Source: an uncultured Caulobacterales bacterium (lineage in GTDB: Bacteria > Pseudomonadota > Alphaproteobacteria > Caulobacterales > Maricaulaceae). Taken from it: DNA of 41,900 bases. Of this stretch, positions 1-9,474 are shown one piece after another (positions within the stretch are counted from its first letter, which is position 1; each line of letters begins with the position of its first letter). The notes below the pieces were generated by a model, which did not search any database, was not told the origin of the DNA, and was given only the letters and a program-made list of their open reading frames with translations. The position numbers and the translations under genes were made by a program. The stretch spans positions 1-41,900 of the forward strand of contig CALLBD010000075.1 of NCBI GenBank assembly GCA_938001915.1, given 5' to 3'.

Positions 1-1
1 T

Positions 2-1648
2 TTGGACCGGATTAGCGCGGCGGACTCGCATGCCGATATTTTAAAGCTCATGGCAGATGCAAAATTAGGGCTGGCCTCTCCCGTCGCGCCTTTCGTCTAC
101 ATCGACTTTAAGCAGAATGATCAATACATCACTTATATCTCACAATCGGGTCTCTCATTGCCCAACCGCGATTATTATTTCGATGAGAGCGAGAAAGGTC
201 AGAAAATCCTCGAAGGATATAAGGCGCTCGCAACTAAAATGTTATCCGAGGTTGGCGCCGAGAACGCGGAAGACCGTGCGAAAGATATTCTCGATTTTGA
301 AACACGCCTCGCGGAAGGGCACTGGTCGCGCGTGCAGCAGCGCGACCGCGATCTTGTCTACAATAAAATGAGCCTCTCAGAGCTCTCCGAATTAGCGCCT
401 GGTATCGATTGGGCTATGATGCTCGAAGAGACAGGTCTCGGGGGGCAGGAGACATTGGTTGTTCGCGAAAAATCTGCGGTTGTAAACGCGGCAGAGGTTT
501 TTGCCGATACGCCCGTGGATGTGCTCAAGGATTATTTGACCGTTAGCTTATTGAATGGTCACGCCGCGCTTCTACCCGCGCGTATTGATGAGGCGCAATT
601 TGAATTTTACGGAAAAATCCTGCGCGATCAGGCGGAGCAGCGCCCGCGATGGAAACGCGCGGTATCTGCGATTGATGGAACGTTGGGTGAAGTTGTGGGC
701 AAAGTATATGTCGCCGAATATTTCCCGCCTGAGTCCAAGGCGCAAATGAATGAGCTCATTGAGAACCTCAGAAGCGCTTTCAAAGACGGTATTGATGGTC
801 TGGAGTGGATGGATGAAGCCACAAAAGAGCAAGCGCAATATAAGCTCAAAAAGTTTAATCCGAAAATTGGCTATCCTGACCGCTGGGAAACTTATGAAGG
901 GCTTCAGGTTGATAAAGATGATCTGGTCGGAACCGTTCAATCTGCGCGGGCGTGGGAATGGGAAGACTCCATCGGTCAACTGGGTCAGCCCATCGACCGC
1001 GACGAATGGGGTATGACGCCTCAGACGGTGAATGCCTATTACAACTCCGCGCTTAATGAAATTGTCTTTCCTGCCGCTATTTTGGATGCGCCTTTCTTTG
1101 ACCCGAATGCTGATCCGGCTGTGAACTATGGCGGTATTGGCGCGGTCATTGGTCATGAAATGGGTCACGGTTTTGATGATCAAGGTCGCAAGTCAGATGG
1201 CGATGGTGTGCAGCGCGACTGGTGGACGCCAGAAGATGCAGAAGCCTATGTGGAGCGCGCCAAAGCGCTGGCGCAGCAATATAGCGAATTTGAACCACTA
1301 CCCGGAGAGAACCTTGATGGAAATCTGGGCCTTGGCGAGAACATTGGGGATTTGACCGGTGTGACCATGGCCTATGACGCTTATAAGCGCTCCTTAAATG
1401 GAAAAGAAGCGCCCGTCATCGACGGCTACACGGGTGATCAACGTTTCTTCATGGCTTGGGCGCAGGTCTGGGCGATTAAATGGAAAGAGGCGGCTCTGTC
1501 CGCTCAAATCAAAAACGGCCCACATAGCCCAGGTGAATTCCGCGCTAACGGTATCGTGCGCAATTTCCAACCTTGGTATGATGCCTTCAACGTCCAGCCC
1601 GGCGACGACATGTATATCCCGCCAGAAAAGCGCGTAAAAATATGGTAG
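2..1648 (+). CDS. M13 family metallopeptidase (neprilysin-like), 5' end cut by window
   Basis: Zinc endopeptidase of the neprilysin/PepO family, normally about 680-700 residues. About 548 are visible and the frame is open to the window edge, so the first TTG is not taken as the start. The zinc-binding HEMGH lies near residue 385, preceded by the substrate-binding NAYYN near 345. The third zinc ligand is in GENIGDLTG near 449. The C-terminus ends in the usual basic-aromatic form (RVKIW). Bacterial members are normally exported and degrade peptides in the periplasm; the signal peptide would lie outside the window. A strong hairpin terminator follows directly, so it ends its transcript. Family assignment is very secure; the substrate is unknown. 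Confidence 0.95.
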   Translation: MDRISAADSHADILKLMADAKLGLASPVAPFVYIDFKQNDQYITYISQSGLSLPNRDYYFDESEKGQKILEGYKALATKMLSEVGAENAEDRAKDILDFETRLAEGHWSRVQQRDRDLVYNKMSLSELSELAPGIDWAMMLEETGLGGQETLVVREKSAVVNAAEVFADTPVDVLKDYLTVSLLNGHAALLPARIDEAQFEFYGKILRDQAEQRPRWKRAVSAIDGTLGEVVGKVYVAEYFPPESKAQMNELIENLRSAFKDGIDGLEWMDEATKEQAQYKLKKFNPKIGYPDRWETYEGLQVDKDDLVGTVQSARAWEWEDSIGQLGQPIDRDEWGMTPQTVNAYYNSALNEIVFPAAILDAPFFDPNADPAVNYGGIGAVIGHEMGHGFDDQGRKSDGDGVQRDWWTPEDAEAYVERAKALAQQYSEFEPLPGENLDGNLGLGENIGDLTGVTMAYDAYKRSLNGKEAPVIDGYTGDQRFFMAWAQVWAIKWKEAALSAQIKNGPHSPGEFRANGIVRNFQPWYDAFNVQPGDDMYIPPEKRVKIW

Positions 1649-1650
1649 AA

Positions 1651-1684
1651 AAAAAAGGGCAGCTCGGTTGAGTTGCCCTTTTTA
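1651..1684. terminator. Bidirectional Rho-independent terminator
   Basis: A 9-bp stem (1657-1665 with 1670-1678, one G-T wobble, loop GGTT) is flanked by six A on the left and five T on the right. It can stop transcription from the M13 gene on the plus strand and from the aldehyde dehydrogenase on the minus strand. The two genes converge here. Confidence 0.9.
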
Positions 1685-1705
1685 TTAGCTGTCTAATTTT
1701 TGGCG

Positions 1706-3160
1706 CTATAGAATTTTCTTCATTAAGCCGATCATTTTACGGGTTTTATCTGTGTAGGGCGGGAAGAGGTTTTTGCCTTGGCTCCATTTGCTTTGGATAA
1801 AGACGCCCTTCATATGCGAGAAGCTCTGGAAGCCCGCTTCGCCGTGATAAGCGCCCATGCCAGAGGGGCCAACACCGCCAAACGGGATGTCTTCTTGTAC
1901 GACGTGCCACGCCGTTTCATTGACGGACACACCGCCGGAGATAGACTCTTTTAGAACTTTATCGCGCTTTTTCTTATCCTCGCCGAACCAATAGAGCGCG
2001 AGCGGGCGCTCGCCAGATTGCACGGTTTCCATAGCCTCGTCCAAGCTGTCAGAGGCGACAACGGGGAGAAGGGGCCCAAAGATTTCCTCTTGCATTATTT
2101 TCATATCCGGCGTGGTCTCGGTCACAACGGTCAGAGGCACGCGGCGTTCTTTCGCGAGTTGCTGTTTATCATCATCACACGCTGTTCGAATTTTCGCGCC
2201 TTTATTCTCCGCATCTTCCAAAAGATCTTGCAGACGCGCATAATGCGCATCGGCGATGATGGTCGTGTAATCATCATTGCCTGCAACTGTTGGATAAAAT
2301 GTTTCTGCTTGCTCAATCATGGCTTCTGCAAAGCTATTGATTTTGGCTTCTGGCATGAGGACATAATCTGGCGCCACGCAGGTTTGGCCGGCATTGAGGA
2401 GTTTGCCATTTGTGATACGCGCCACGGCCGTCTTCATGTCGGCGCTCTCGTCGATAATGACAGGCGATTTGCCGCCAAGCTCTAGGGTGACGGGGACAAG
2501 ATTACGCCCCGCCGCTTCGCCGACAATACGCCCAACACTTGTCGAGCCTGTAAACACGAGATGGTCAAACGGGAGGCCAGAGAAAGCGGAGGCCACCTCA
2601 ACACCGCCTGTCGCGACGAAGACCTCTTCATCGCTAAAGCCCTTGGCGAGCACCTCTTGTAAAAGCTGGCTCATGCGCGGCGTATATTCACTCGGTTTAA
2701 TCATCGCGCGATTGCCTGCACCAATGGCACCGATGAGCGGCATAATGGCAAGCTGCAACGGGTAGTTCCACGGGCTAATAATACCGATAACGCCAAGCGG
2801 CTGCGGGATAATAATATTTTTCGCGGGCTTATATTGCATGGCCGTGGGGGCTTTGCGGGTTTTCATCCATTTCGGCGTATGTTTAAGCGCGTGAGAAATA
2901 CCGCCTTGAATGACGAGAAACTCACTGATGAGCGTATCTTCGATGGCCCGGTGGCCGAAGTCATCACTAATGGCTTTTACAAACTCCGCCTCATGCCCGA
3001 GGATGAGCTCTCTTAATTTCTCTAATTTGGCTTTCCGCGCGGCCCAATCGGGGTTTGGGTTTTTATTAAAGGCGGCACGCTGCGCCGCTAAGACGGCGCC
3101 TAAATCTTCAGGCTTGGTCGTGATGCCACCATTTGGCTTGTCTGGATTAATACGGACCAT
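1706..3160 (-). CDS. Coniferyl aldehyde dehydrogenase-type NAD(P)-dependent aldehyde dehydrogenase
   Basis: A 484-residue class-3-like aldehyde dehydrogenase that oxidises an aldehyde to the acid. Visible landmarks are the nucleotide-binding SPWNYPLQL segment, FTGSTSVG, the general-base glutamate in LELGGKSP and the catalytic cysteine in GQTCVAPDY near residue 260. The C-terminus is hydrophobic-basic, as in short membrane-associated class 3 enzymes. Sequence character resembles coniferyl aldehyde dehydrogenase (CalB), but family members also act on fatty and other aromatic aldehydes, so the substrate is not proven. ATG at 3160 is preceded by AAGGGGA as ribosome site. It stands alone between two terminators, so it is probably a monocistronic unit. 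Confidence 0.9.
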   Translation of the reverse strand: MVRINPDKPNGGITTKPEDLGAVLAAQRAAFNKNPNPDWAARKAKLEKLRELILGHEAEFVKAISDDFGHRAIEDTLISEFLVIQGGISHALKHTPKWMKTRKAPTAMQYKPAKNIIIPQPLGVIGIISPWNYPLQLAIMPLIGAIGAGNRAMIKPSEYTPRMSQLLQEVLAKGFSDEEVFVATGGVEVASAFSGLPFDHLVFTGSTSVGRIVGEAAGRNLVPVTLELGGKSPVIIDESADMKTAVARITNGKLLNAGQTCVAPDYVLMPEAKINSFAEAMIEQAETFYPTVAGNDDYTTIIADAHYARLQDLLEDAENKGAKIRTACDDDKQQLAKERRVPLTVVTETTPDMKIMQEEIFGPLLPVVASDSLDEAMETVQSGERPLALYWFGEDKKKRDKVLKESISGGVSVNETAWHVVQEDIPFGGVGPSGMGAYHGEAGFQSFSHMKGVFIQSKWSQGKNLFPPYTDKTRKMIGLMKKIL

Positions 3161-3194
3161 AGGTCATTCCCCTTATTTTTTTGTCTCATACACG

Positions 3195-3224
3195 AAAAAA
3201 GGCGCGGTCAGAACACCGCGCCTT
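3195..3224 (-). terminator. Rho-independent terminator of the TonB receptor gene
   Basis: Perfect 8-bp GC-rich stem (3201-3208 with 3215-3222) extended by AA/TT pairs, with a six-base loop. Read on the minus strand it is followed by a run of six T (3195-3200). It lies 30 bases past the receptor stop codon. Confidence 0.88.
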
Positions 3225-3253
3225 GAATAATATCCATACCCTATTGGGATGGC

Positions 3254-5833
3254 TTAGAAATTTGTCCGCAAAGTTACGCCATATTGACGAGGCGATTCTG
3301 TGAAGGCCGAACGAGACGCACCTTGTAGAGGTGTATTAAAGGTAATGCCTCGCGTGATTTCATCTGTCAGATTCAAGCCCCAGAATTCAATGCTGGCACG
3401 ATCCCCTGGCATTGAGAATCCGATACGCGCATTGATCTTTGTCACGCCGGCTTGTCTATCAAACGGATTTAATACACCAGGTGCCGCCTGCGGGTTCGTT
3501 GATGTTCTACGGTTACTTGATGATGACATGTTAGCATTCGCCAGCAAACCCCATCCACTGTCGCCAATTTCTCCTTCATAGGTACCGCCCAAAACAAATG
3601 AGACTTCAGGCGCATTGGTAAGGGAGAAACCACAGAGTAGTGTGGCTTCTGTTATTGTGCCATCCCTGTCACAATCATCGCCATATGCGGCATCCGCATA
3701 GGTGAAACCGCCATTCAGGTCGAAATTATCAGACAGCTTAGCATTGAGCTCTGCTTCAAATCCTTTGGACGATACATCGTCGACGTTAAACGTCTGGAAA
3801 CGTGTTCCCGTAAATTCAAGGACTTGGAAATTGTCATAAGTAGACCAGAAACCCGTTACGTTAAAACGCACACGTCCGTCAGCTAATGTTGATTTGAAAC
3901 CGAGTTCAAATGAGTCAACTTCCTCTGAGGCAAAACGTGGATCGGCTCCGCCTGAAGCTGCCGTTGGGTCGAGGTTGAACCCGCCCGCTTTATAGCCATG
4001 TGCGAAACTACCATAGACGAGTAAGTCGTCCGTCACATCATAGTCTAATTTTGCTGTGTAGATAAACTCACTATCCGAGAAGTTATCATCAAACTCACGG
4101 GGCAAGAATCCGGCTCCCACTGCGCCCGCGATTGGGTTAATAGCCGCAGCTGTACTCAAAACGGGTGCGGAGAATGGGAAACAGTTTAGGAAGGCCGCGG
4201 GGCCTGTCGCGGCTGGACTCGCGAATAGTCCAGCTGTTGCTGGGCCGACAATCGGTGCCAATCCATTGAATACGGTATTGGATAATCCCAACCCATTTAC
4301 GTTGCCCGCAGCAACATCACCGCCAACTATACCGGCCAATACGGAGCTGGCTATACAGGCATCTGGGTTTGTCACTGAGACTTGGTCAAAGCTACCGTCT
4401 TTGCTGTCATCATTATAACGCGCACCTAATGTCAGATCGAGGCGATCTGTGACCGAGAAGATATTATGCGTGAAGATCGAAAGCGATGTCGCTTCTTGAT
4501 TGAAGCGATTATCCGCAACAGCGCCGTCCGACGAAACGCCTGTCGCGAAAACGGACGGGTCATTTCCGTTTAGGAAAAATGTGCCTGCGGCAGCTATACC
4601 GCCCAGAGCGGCAGCCGACCCAAAGTTTGCTTGCCCAACGCTGGACTGAAAAGCGGAACCTAATTCGAGTTGGAAGATTTCATCAATAGTTTCATCTGCC
4701 CAATATCCGCCCACGAGCCAATCAAGTTTTCCGTCCAATGCTTCGCCTTGGAAGCGTAACTCAGCCGTTATGGTCTGAATATCGTCTAATAGCGCCGGAA
4801 CCGTATATTGGTCGGTGGAATTAAAGTCGCCTTGCTCAGAGAAGGCCGAAAAATCCCGATAGGAACCGATTAGCGTGGCTTCAGCGAAGCCAAAATCATG
4901 CACGAGTTCGCCAGAAACTCCAAAAGAGTCGGACCCATTTCGCCAAACCGCATCATCATTAAAGATCTGTGCCTCAAGGCTGTCTTCAAATCCAACGGCG
5001 GGGAAGAATGTATTCACCGCAGGCCCAAGATTAGGGCTTGTCGATAATGTTACAGCGCCACAGCAGTTTTCGTCAATCTCTGAATAATCAGCAATGAGAC
5101 GAAGGCTCGTCACATCGGAAGGCTCCCACAAAGCTTGTCCACGGATTAGGAAACGGTCTCTATTGTGGCTCTCATTGTCTGAATCTGTCGAGCTAGTTAA
5201 AAATCCATCGCGTTCACGGTAAGCCCCATTAACGCGGAAAGCTAAATTCTCGGAAGCGGTGAAATTCGCGCCAGCCTGAACATTGATGAGGTTAAAATTA
5301 CCATAGGTGAAATCAGCATAGCCACTCGTGCCATCAAAATCAGGCTTTTTCGTCCGAATATTCAACGCACCCGCCGACGTGTTTCGGCCAAATAGCGTCC
5401 CTTGCGGCCCCTTTAGGAGTTCTAATGCTGCAATATCTGTCAATTCACCCAGTGCGACGCCAGGGCGAGATTGATAGACCCCATCAATAAAAACGCCGAC
5501 AGCGCTCTCCAGGCCGATATTGTTACCGGTCGTTCCCACGCCGCGAATACGGATGGATGTGCCTTGCGTTTCAGATTGGGAAGATTGGATGTTGAAGCCT
5601 GAGGCAACGCTAGACAGGTCCTTGATACTAGCAACACCTTGATTTTCCAACTGCGTCGGCGTGACAACAGTCACGGAAATAGGAATATCTTGAACAGATG
5701 AGTCCCGTTTGGTGGCGGTTACCAAGATTTCGTCTTCATAGACGTTAGAACCATCCTGAGCGAAGGCAGCAGAGGTGGACAATAAGGCCGTGGACGACAA
5801 TAGCGCAAGACTTGCACTGGCTAGCTTTTTCAT
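3254..5833 (-). CDS. TonB-dependent outer membrane receptor
   Basis: Outer membrane beta-barrel receptor of about 859 residues, energised by TonB-ExbBD for uptake of a scarce ligand (siderophore, vitamin or oligosaccharide). The ATG at 5833 was chosen because it starts a clean signal peptide (MKKLASASLALL, cleavage after AFA) and is preceded by GGGGAGAG; the frame stays open 28 codons further upstream without signal character. A TonB-box-like EILVTATKR follows the signal peptide, then the plug domain with QDIPISVTVV and GPQGTLFGRN, then the barrel, ending in a C-terminal phenylalanine (TLRTNF) for BAM recognition. It is of the broad CirA/FecA-like type common in marine alphaproteobacteria. 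No uptake or regulatory gene adjoins it, so the ligand cannot be inferred. Confidence 0.93.
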   Translation of the reverse strand: MKKLASASLALLSSTALLSTSAAFAQDGSNVYEDEILVTATKRDSSVQDIPISVTVVTPTQLENQGVASIKDLSSVASGFNIQSSQSETQGTSIRIRGVGTTGNNIGLESAVGVFIDGVYQSRPGVALGELTDIAALELLKGPQGTLFGRNTSAGALNIRTKKPDFDGTSGYADFTYGNFNLINVQAGANFTASENLAFRVNGAYRERDGFLTSSTDSDNESHNRDRFLIRGQALWEPSDVTSLRLIADYSEIDENCCGAVTLSTSPNLGPAVNTFFPAVGFEDSLEAQIFNDDAVWRNGSDSFGVSGELVHDFGFAEATLIGSYRDFSAFSEQGDFNSTDQYTVPALLDDIQTITAELRFQGEALDGKLDWLVGGYWADETIDEIFQLELGSAFQSSVGQANFGSAAALGGIAAAGTFFLNGNDPSVFATGVSSDGAVADNRFNQEATSLSIFTHNIFSVTDRLDLTLGARYNDDSKDGSFDQVSVTNPDACIASSVLAGIVGGDVAAGNVNGLGLSNTVFNGLAPIVGPATAGLFASPAATGPAAFLNCFPFSAPVLSTAAAINPIAGAVGAGFLPREFDDNFSDSEFIYTAKLDYDVTDDLLVYGSFAHGYKAGGFNLDPTAASGGADPRFASEEVDSFELGFKSTLADGRVRFNVTGFWSTYDNFQVLEFTGTRFQTFNVDDVSSKGFEAELNAKLSDNFDLNGGFTYADAAYGDDCDRDGTITEATLLCGFSLTNAPEVSFVLGGTYEGEIGDSGWGLLANANMSSSSNRRTSTNPQAAPGVLNPFDRQAGVTKINARIGFSMPGDRASIEFWGLNLTDEITRGITFNTPLQGASRSAFTESPRQYGVTLRTNF

Positions 5834-5943
5834 ATGACTCTCCCCGAGTGATGTAGAGGCTTCCAGGATTCTGGATAGCTTAGTTCCACTGGGATAGAAA
5901 AAATCAGTCCAATTCAAGTAGTATTTTTCGTTTGGGGCTTATG

Positions 5944-5963
5944 CTGTTGTAAATAAGCAACAG
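5944..5963. repeat. Short inverted repeat upstream of the TonB receptor gene
   Basis: CTGTTG and CAACAG separated by eight bases, in the 148-base gap between the acetyltransferase stop and the receptor start. It could be an operator for the receptor or a weak terminator for the upstream gene; there is no T-run, so neither is firm. Confidence 0.3.
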
Positions 5964-5981
5964 AATTGAGGAGACAGGGCT

Positions 5982-7139
5982 TTAATTTCGTCCTGATGTG
6001 GTAATTGCAGCTATCAAATGCCGCACTCGCCGTTTGGTGTCATCTTCACAGGCGGCTATCTGGGAATAGCGGCGTCTGAGTTTCCCTGGGGCGTCTTTTA
6101 ACCGGCCCACACCCCACCGTTCTGTGGCCGCATAGATGCGTGACAATCTGCCAGCGGCGCCCGTGACAGGTACAAAACCAGAGACAACCTCTTCGGAGGC
6201 TGTCCCGTAATGCCGTTTATATCCGTCCAAGCCTTCGCCCATGTCAATCCTACGGTAGCCCGTCTCGGGGGTGGCATCGATGAGCCCTTCGAGCAGTTGA
6301 ATGCCCGGCGCATATTCAGATAGCTCATCATCATAGGCGACCATCCAGCTATGGAAAATCTTGCCGTTAGAAAGCCCCAAATCGATGGCGGCTAAGCGGT
6401 CGCCAAAATATAGGGCGTGCATATCGCACCGCAGGCCTGACTCTTGGCCGCGTTCCCAAAGCGTTCGAATAAGATTTTGTGTCCATTCCGCGGAGAGCAC
6501 ATCATATTTGCCCGTTTGGACAAATTTTTCTCGCTTCCACTGGAGTAGGGACGCGTAGACGTCAATATTGCGGGAAAAAAGCTCTATGCGTTTTGGACCT
6601 AGAGCCTCTTCGGCTTTACGCGTGCGGCGGCGATTGGACTTTAGGTGCCGCCGATAAGACCCGTCGCGGCCCGCGCGCCAGTCTTCGGCCGTTGTCTCTA
6701 TTTCAATAGCTGCAGTTTCAGAGCGCGATAAGATTTGCGGCATGCGTAAGCGTTTTACATCCGTCGCGCAGCTATAATGATAAGCCCCAATGCCTGAGCT
6801 GGAGAGTAAGCTATCATAAGTGACATCATCGCGGTCTGTAATGATAGCGTGATAATCACTCATCGGCGCGCCCACAGGCCGCGCAAAGCGCTGGCCTTGT
6901 ACGGGTAGGAAGGCTGCGGGTGTCCCGTCCTCGTCATATTGACAGACAACCCGAACATCATCGCGAAGCTCAGCGAGTAACCGCGTATAATCGGGATGAA
7001 AATAAGGCGATTGAATATCGAGGTTGGCGGCCCGCATGCGCGCCCAGCCGGCCCAATCAATATCGCTCATTTGATGCGGTGATTGAACCAAAACTTGTGG
7101 TAATTTATGTAAGCTTGCGTGTTTCACGGCGTCTTTCAT
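5982..7139 (-). CDS. GNAT-fold acetyltransferase of the CelD/BcsL (BioF2-like) type
   Basis: A 385-residue protein with the two-lobed GNAT arrangement of the CelD/BcsL and FemAB-like group. The second lobe shows the typical run: basic stretch SYRRHLKSNRRRTRKAEE near 165-182, then YASLLQWKREKF near 200, DRLAAIDLGL near 248, HSWMVAYD near 262, YAPGIQLLEGLI near 275 and IDMGEGLDGYKRHYG near 294-308. In other bacteria such proteins act in exopolysaccharide or peptidoglycan-linked acyl transfer, but the acceptor here is unknown. There is no signal peptide or membrane helix, so it is probably cytoplasmic. No polysaccharide genes adjoin it. Start ATG at 7139; an alternative ATG lies at 7070. No good ribosome site is seen at either. 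Confidence 0.8.
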   Translation of the reverse strand: MKDAVKHASLHKLPQVLVQSPHQMSDIDWAGWARMRAANLDIQSPYFHPDYTRLLAELRDDVRVVCQYDEDGTPAAFLPVQGQRFARPVGAPMSDYHAIITDRDDVTYDSLLSSSGIGAYHYSCATDVKRLRMPQILSRSETAAIEIETTAEDWRAGRDGSYRRHLKSNRRRTRKAEEALGPKRIELFSRNIDVYASLLQWKREKFVQTGKYDVLSAEWTQNLIRTLWERGQESGLRCDMHALYFGDRLAAIDLGLSNGKIFHSWMVAYDDELSEYAPGIQLLEGLIDATPETGYRRIDMGEGLDGYKRHYGTASEEVVSGFVPVTGAAGRLSRIYAATERWGVGRLKDAPGKLRRRYSQIAACEDDTKRRVRHLIAAITTSGRN

Positions 7140-7206
7140 ACAGGAGAGACACTAAGGACGGATTAAAGATATTGACGTGAACGGCCTTTTTCCCTGATGA
7201 CGGAGC

Positions 7207-8133
7207 ATGTCCGGGCATTCCCACAGCCATCACCATCATTGCTCACATGACCATAGCGGCGGGGGGCATCATTCCCATGCGCCGACCGTAGATGCGTCCA
7301 ACAAACGGCGCGTCGGTGTTGCCGCCGTCCTGACGGGGGTCTTCATGGTCGCAGAAGTGGCGGGGGGCTTAATTTCAGGCTCACTCGCGCTGCTTGCCGA
7401 TGCGGGGCACATGCTCACAGATTTTGCGGCCTTAGCCATGGCATGGGGGGCCTTTCATCTGGCGGCTCGACCTGCGAATAGCCGCTATACCTACGGCTAT
7501 GATAGAATCTCAATATTGGTCGCTTTTTTAAACGCCTTGACCTTATTTGCCGTTGCCGGATGGATAATTTGGGAGGCAATTCATAGATTTCTTGGGCCAG
7601 GAGAGATTTTAGCGGGGACAATGCTGGGCGTCGCAATCGCAGGACTCGCGGTCAATTTGCTCGTATTCTGGATTTTACTTGGCGCGGATCAGGAAAACCT
7701 CAACATTCGCGGGGCGGTTTTGCATGTTTTGGGCGATCTCTTGGGGTCCGTTGCGGCCATTGCGGCCGCTCTCATTATATTCACCACCGGTTGGGTCCTC
7801 GCCGACCCGATTCTTTCTGTTCTTGTTGCCGTACTGATTTTACGCTCGGCGTGGTTTTTATTGAAAGACTCGGGCCATGTCTTATTGCAAGGTGCCCCAA
7901 AGCCGTTGGATGTGTCTGAGATTACCGCCGATATAACGACGCATATTGAGGGTCTCTCACGCATAGAGACCTTGCGAATTTGGTCTGTCACGCCGCAACA
8001 TCCTGTCTTGACCCTAAAGGCCAGCGTCAAAAAAAATACAAAAATCAGTGAGGTCTCACACGCCATAGCCCTAAGGCTACAAGATGAATTTAGCATTGAG
8101 GATGCTACAATTGATCTTCGGCATGAAGCTTAG
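7207..8133 (+). CDS. Cation diffusion facilitator, probable zinc/cobalt exporter (CzcD/ZitB type)
   Basis: Inner-membrane metal-proton antiporter of 308 residues with six predicted helices and a cytoplasmic C-terminal domain. The N-terminus is histidine-rich (11 His in the first 25 residues), a likely metal-buffering segment. Metal-site motifs are visible in helix II (LLADAGHMLTDF, D and HxxxD) and helix V (HVLGD). Two His plus two Asp at the transport site favour Zn2+ specificity in this family. It is divergently transcribed from the acetyltransferase gene across a 67-base gap. Its stop codon overlaps the stop of the convergent TerB-like gene by four bases. No metal-responsive regulator is adjacent. 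Confidence 0.93.
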   Translation: MSGHSHSHHHHCSHDHSGGGHHSHAPTVDASNKRRVGVAAVLTGVFMVAEVAGGLISGSLALLADAGHMLTDFAALAMAWGAFHLAARPANSRYTYGYDRISILVAFLNALTLFAVAGWIIWEAIHRFLGPGEILAGTMLGVAIAGLAVNLLVFWILLGADQENLNIRGAVLHVLGDLLGSVAAIAAALIIFTTGWVLADPILSVLVAVLILRSAWFLLKDSGHVLLQGAPKPLDVSEITADITTHIEGLSRIETLRIWSVTPQHPVLTLKASVKKNTKISEVSHAIALRLQDEFSIEDATIDLRHEA

Positions 8134-8675
8134 TTCAGGTCAAACCCTTCGCGGAAAGCCCTTAAGAAGGCAGTTTGATTTACGTCTATATCGCTGTCCG
8201 CCGCCGCAACCTGCGCTAACATGTCCGCCAAGTCTTTCGCATCGTCTTGTCCGATAAATCTGCGCAGAACTTTGGACATGGGCGAGATGGCACTCTCGGG
8301 CAGCACAATATCATGGGTTAACCCATCCCATTGGCGAACAGTCCCGTCTGCCTCATCTTCGGAGAGGTGCATATTTGCGACGAGCTGCGCCTCTATGACT
8401 TCGCGTTCTTTATCGTCTATGCGGCGACTGCTGCCCGCGCGGGCAATCATGATCATGAGAACTGTGGCGGCTTCCACAGGGGTTTCGACCAAATCAAATC
8501 CGGCTTTATTATGGGCCTTTTTGAACCGTCTCTGGCGGGGCAGGTTTTTCGCTTTAATGACCGCTCCGCGTGCCATATGCGCTGCATCGCTTATGTTTCT
8601 ACGGTGCGCGGCAATCCTCAAGGCCCACCAAAATCCAGCGCCAAGGAGACCTAAAATAATCGCGAGGATATGCAT
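8130..8675 (-). CDS. TerB-like (tellurite resistance B family) membrane-anchored protein
   Basis: A 181-residue protein with one N-terminal membrane helix (about residues 3-20), a basic linker, then an all-alpha TerB-like domain from about 68 onwards. The domain shows VLMIMIARAGSSRRIDDKEREVI near 72-95 and a second acidic repeat, MLAQVAAADSDIDVNQTAFLR, near 152-172. These paired acidic helices are the usual metal-binding sites of TerB and DUF533-like domains. Isolated TerB domains are common in alphaproteobacteria and do not by themselves mean tellurite resistance; no other ter gene is present. Convergent with the CDF exporter. Confidence 0.72.
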   Translation of the reverse strand: MHILAIILGLLGAGFWWALRIAAHRRNISDAAHMARGAVIKAKNLPRQRRFKKAHNKAGFDLVETPVEAATVLMIMIARAGSSRRIDDKEREVIEAQLVANMHLSEDEADGTVRQWDGLTHDIVLPESAISPMSKVLRRFIGQDDAKDLADMLAQVAAADSDIDVNQTAFLRAFREGFDLN

Positions 8676-8700
8676 GACGCAGCCTTAACGAGAAAAGTTA

Positions 8701-9450
8701 CTACCTGCAAGAGCGCGTTGGTCCCATATCGAGATGGAAATGATCATAATGAGCTGCATTAAAATCGGGTGAGAGTGTTACGCGAAATATACCGCAGGCG
8801 GCATCTCTGACTTCGCGTAGAAAATTAGCCTTTTTACGCGGGCCATTCCAGTCTTTTTGAATGATAATGCGTGTGCCATCCTGCAGTTCAAAACTCGCGA
8901 CATCCCACGCATTAGCGAAAGCATGTTCAGACCATCGGCCAGAGCCGTTACCGCGTTGCCGGCGGCAGGAATAGCTTCCGAAATGATGAATTTTTGCAAG
9001 CGGTTGACCGAAGTGTTTTTCTGCCAGCGCGTCGACTTCGCGCTGCCAAAGAAACGCGGCGAGTGAGAGAGGGCATTGCATTTGTGTCTGCCTCGGGGCG
9101 AAGATAACCTTATCCGTCCCCGTAACGTTAAGCGCGATATCCCACCCGCACACATCTTTCCCAGCGCCGGATTTTGGCCGCAACGGATCAGCGACACCAG
9201 ATTGGAAGCCAGCCGTGTCTCTGGCAACGGAAAGGCAGATTTCAGAGGGTTTTAAGTTAAACGCAAAGAGCTGTTGTTTTGTCGCAAATCCAAGCGGCCG
9301 GTTTGTGTCCAAGGGTTTCCAGAATAAATGCTGCGGCGGCACATAGCGGTTTACCGCCCAAATTCCGCCGCCGATGATTGCAAGAAATAAGATAATCACG
9401 CCGCTGCGCCAAAGTTGCGCCTTGTTTCGGGAGGTGACAGGGTTTCGCAT
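8701..9450 (-). CDS. Extensin-like family protein (ExtC domain), membrane-anchored
   Basis: A 249-residue protein with one N-terminal membrane anchor (about 15-33) and the bacterial extensin-like C-terminal domain. The domain carries an HxxxxxWD-type site, SEHAFANAWDVASF near 172-185, and a C-terminal HYDHFHLDMG near 234-243. These His/Asp residues match the zinc-site layout of D-Ala-D-Ala carboxypeptidase-like (VanY/LAS) enzymes, so a cell-wall peptidase role in the periplasm is plausible but unproven for the family. Six cysteines in the periplasmic part may form disulfides. The gene follows the trypsin-like gene on the same strand with a 24-base gap, so it may be co-transcribed with it. Confidence 0.85.
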   Translation of the reverse strand: MRNPVTSRNKAQLWRSGVIILFLAIIGGGIWAVNRYVPPQHLFWKPLDTNRPLGFATKQQLFAFNLKPSEICLSVARDTAGFQSGVADPLRPKSGAGKDVCGWDIALNVTGTDKVIFAPRQTQMQCPLSLAAFLWQREVDALAEKHFGQPLAKIHHFGSYSCRRQRGNGSGRWSEHAFANAWDVASFELQDGTRIIIQKDWNGPRKKANFLREVRDAACGIFRVTLSPDFNAAHYDHFHLDMGPTRSCR

Positions 9451-9474
9451 AAAGTCTTTAAACCAAAATGACGG

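Noticed and set aside
572-1183. 203-codon frame antisense to the M13 peptidase
   Set aside because: It lies wholly inside a well-supported gene in the opposite strand, with no ribosome site and no recognisable domain.
7172-7207. TTGACG as -35 box of the CDF exporter gene
   Set aside because: The matching -10 would fall within nine bases of the start codon and fits poorly.
8130-8675. Tellurite resistance determinant
   Set aside because: A lone TerB-like domain without terC, terD or terZ genes does not support a resistance role.
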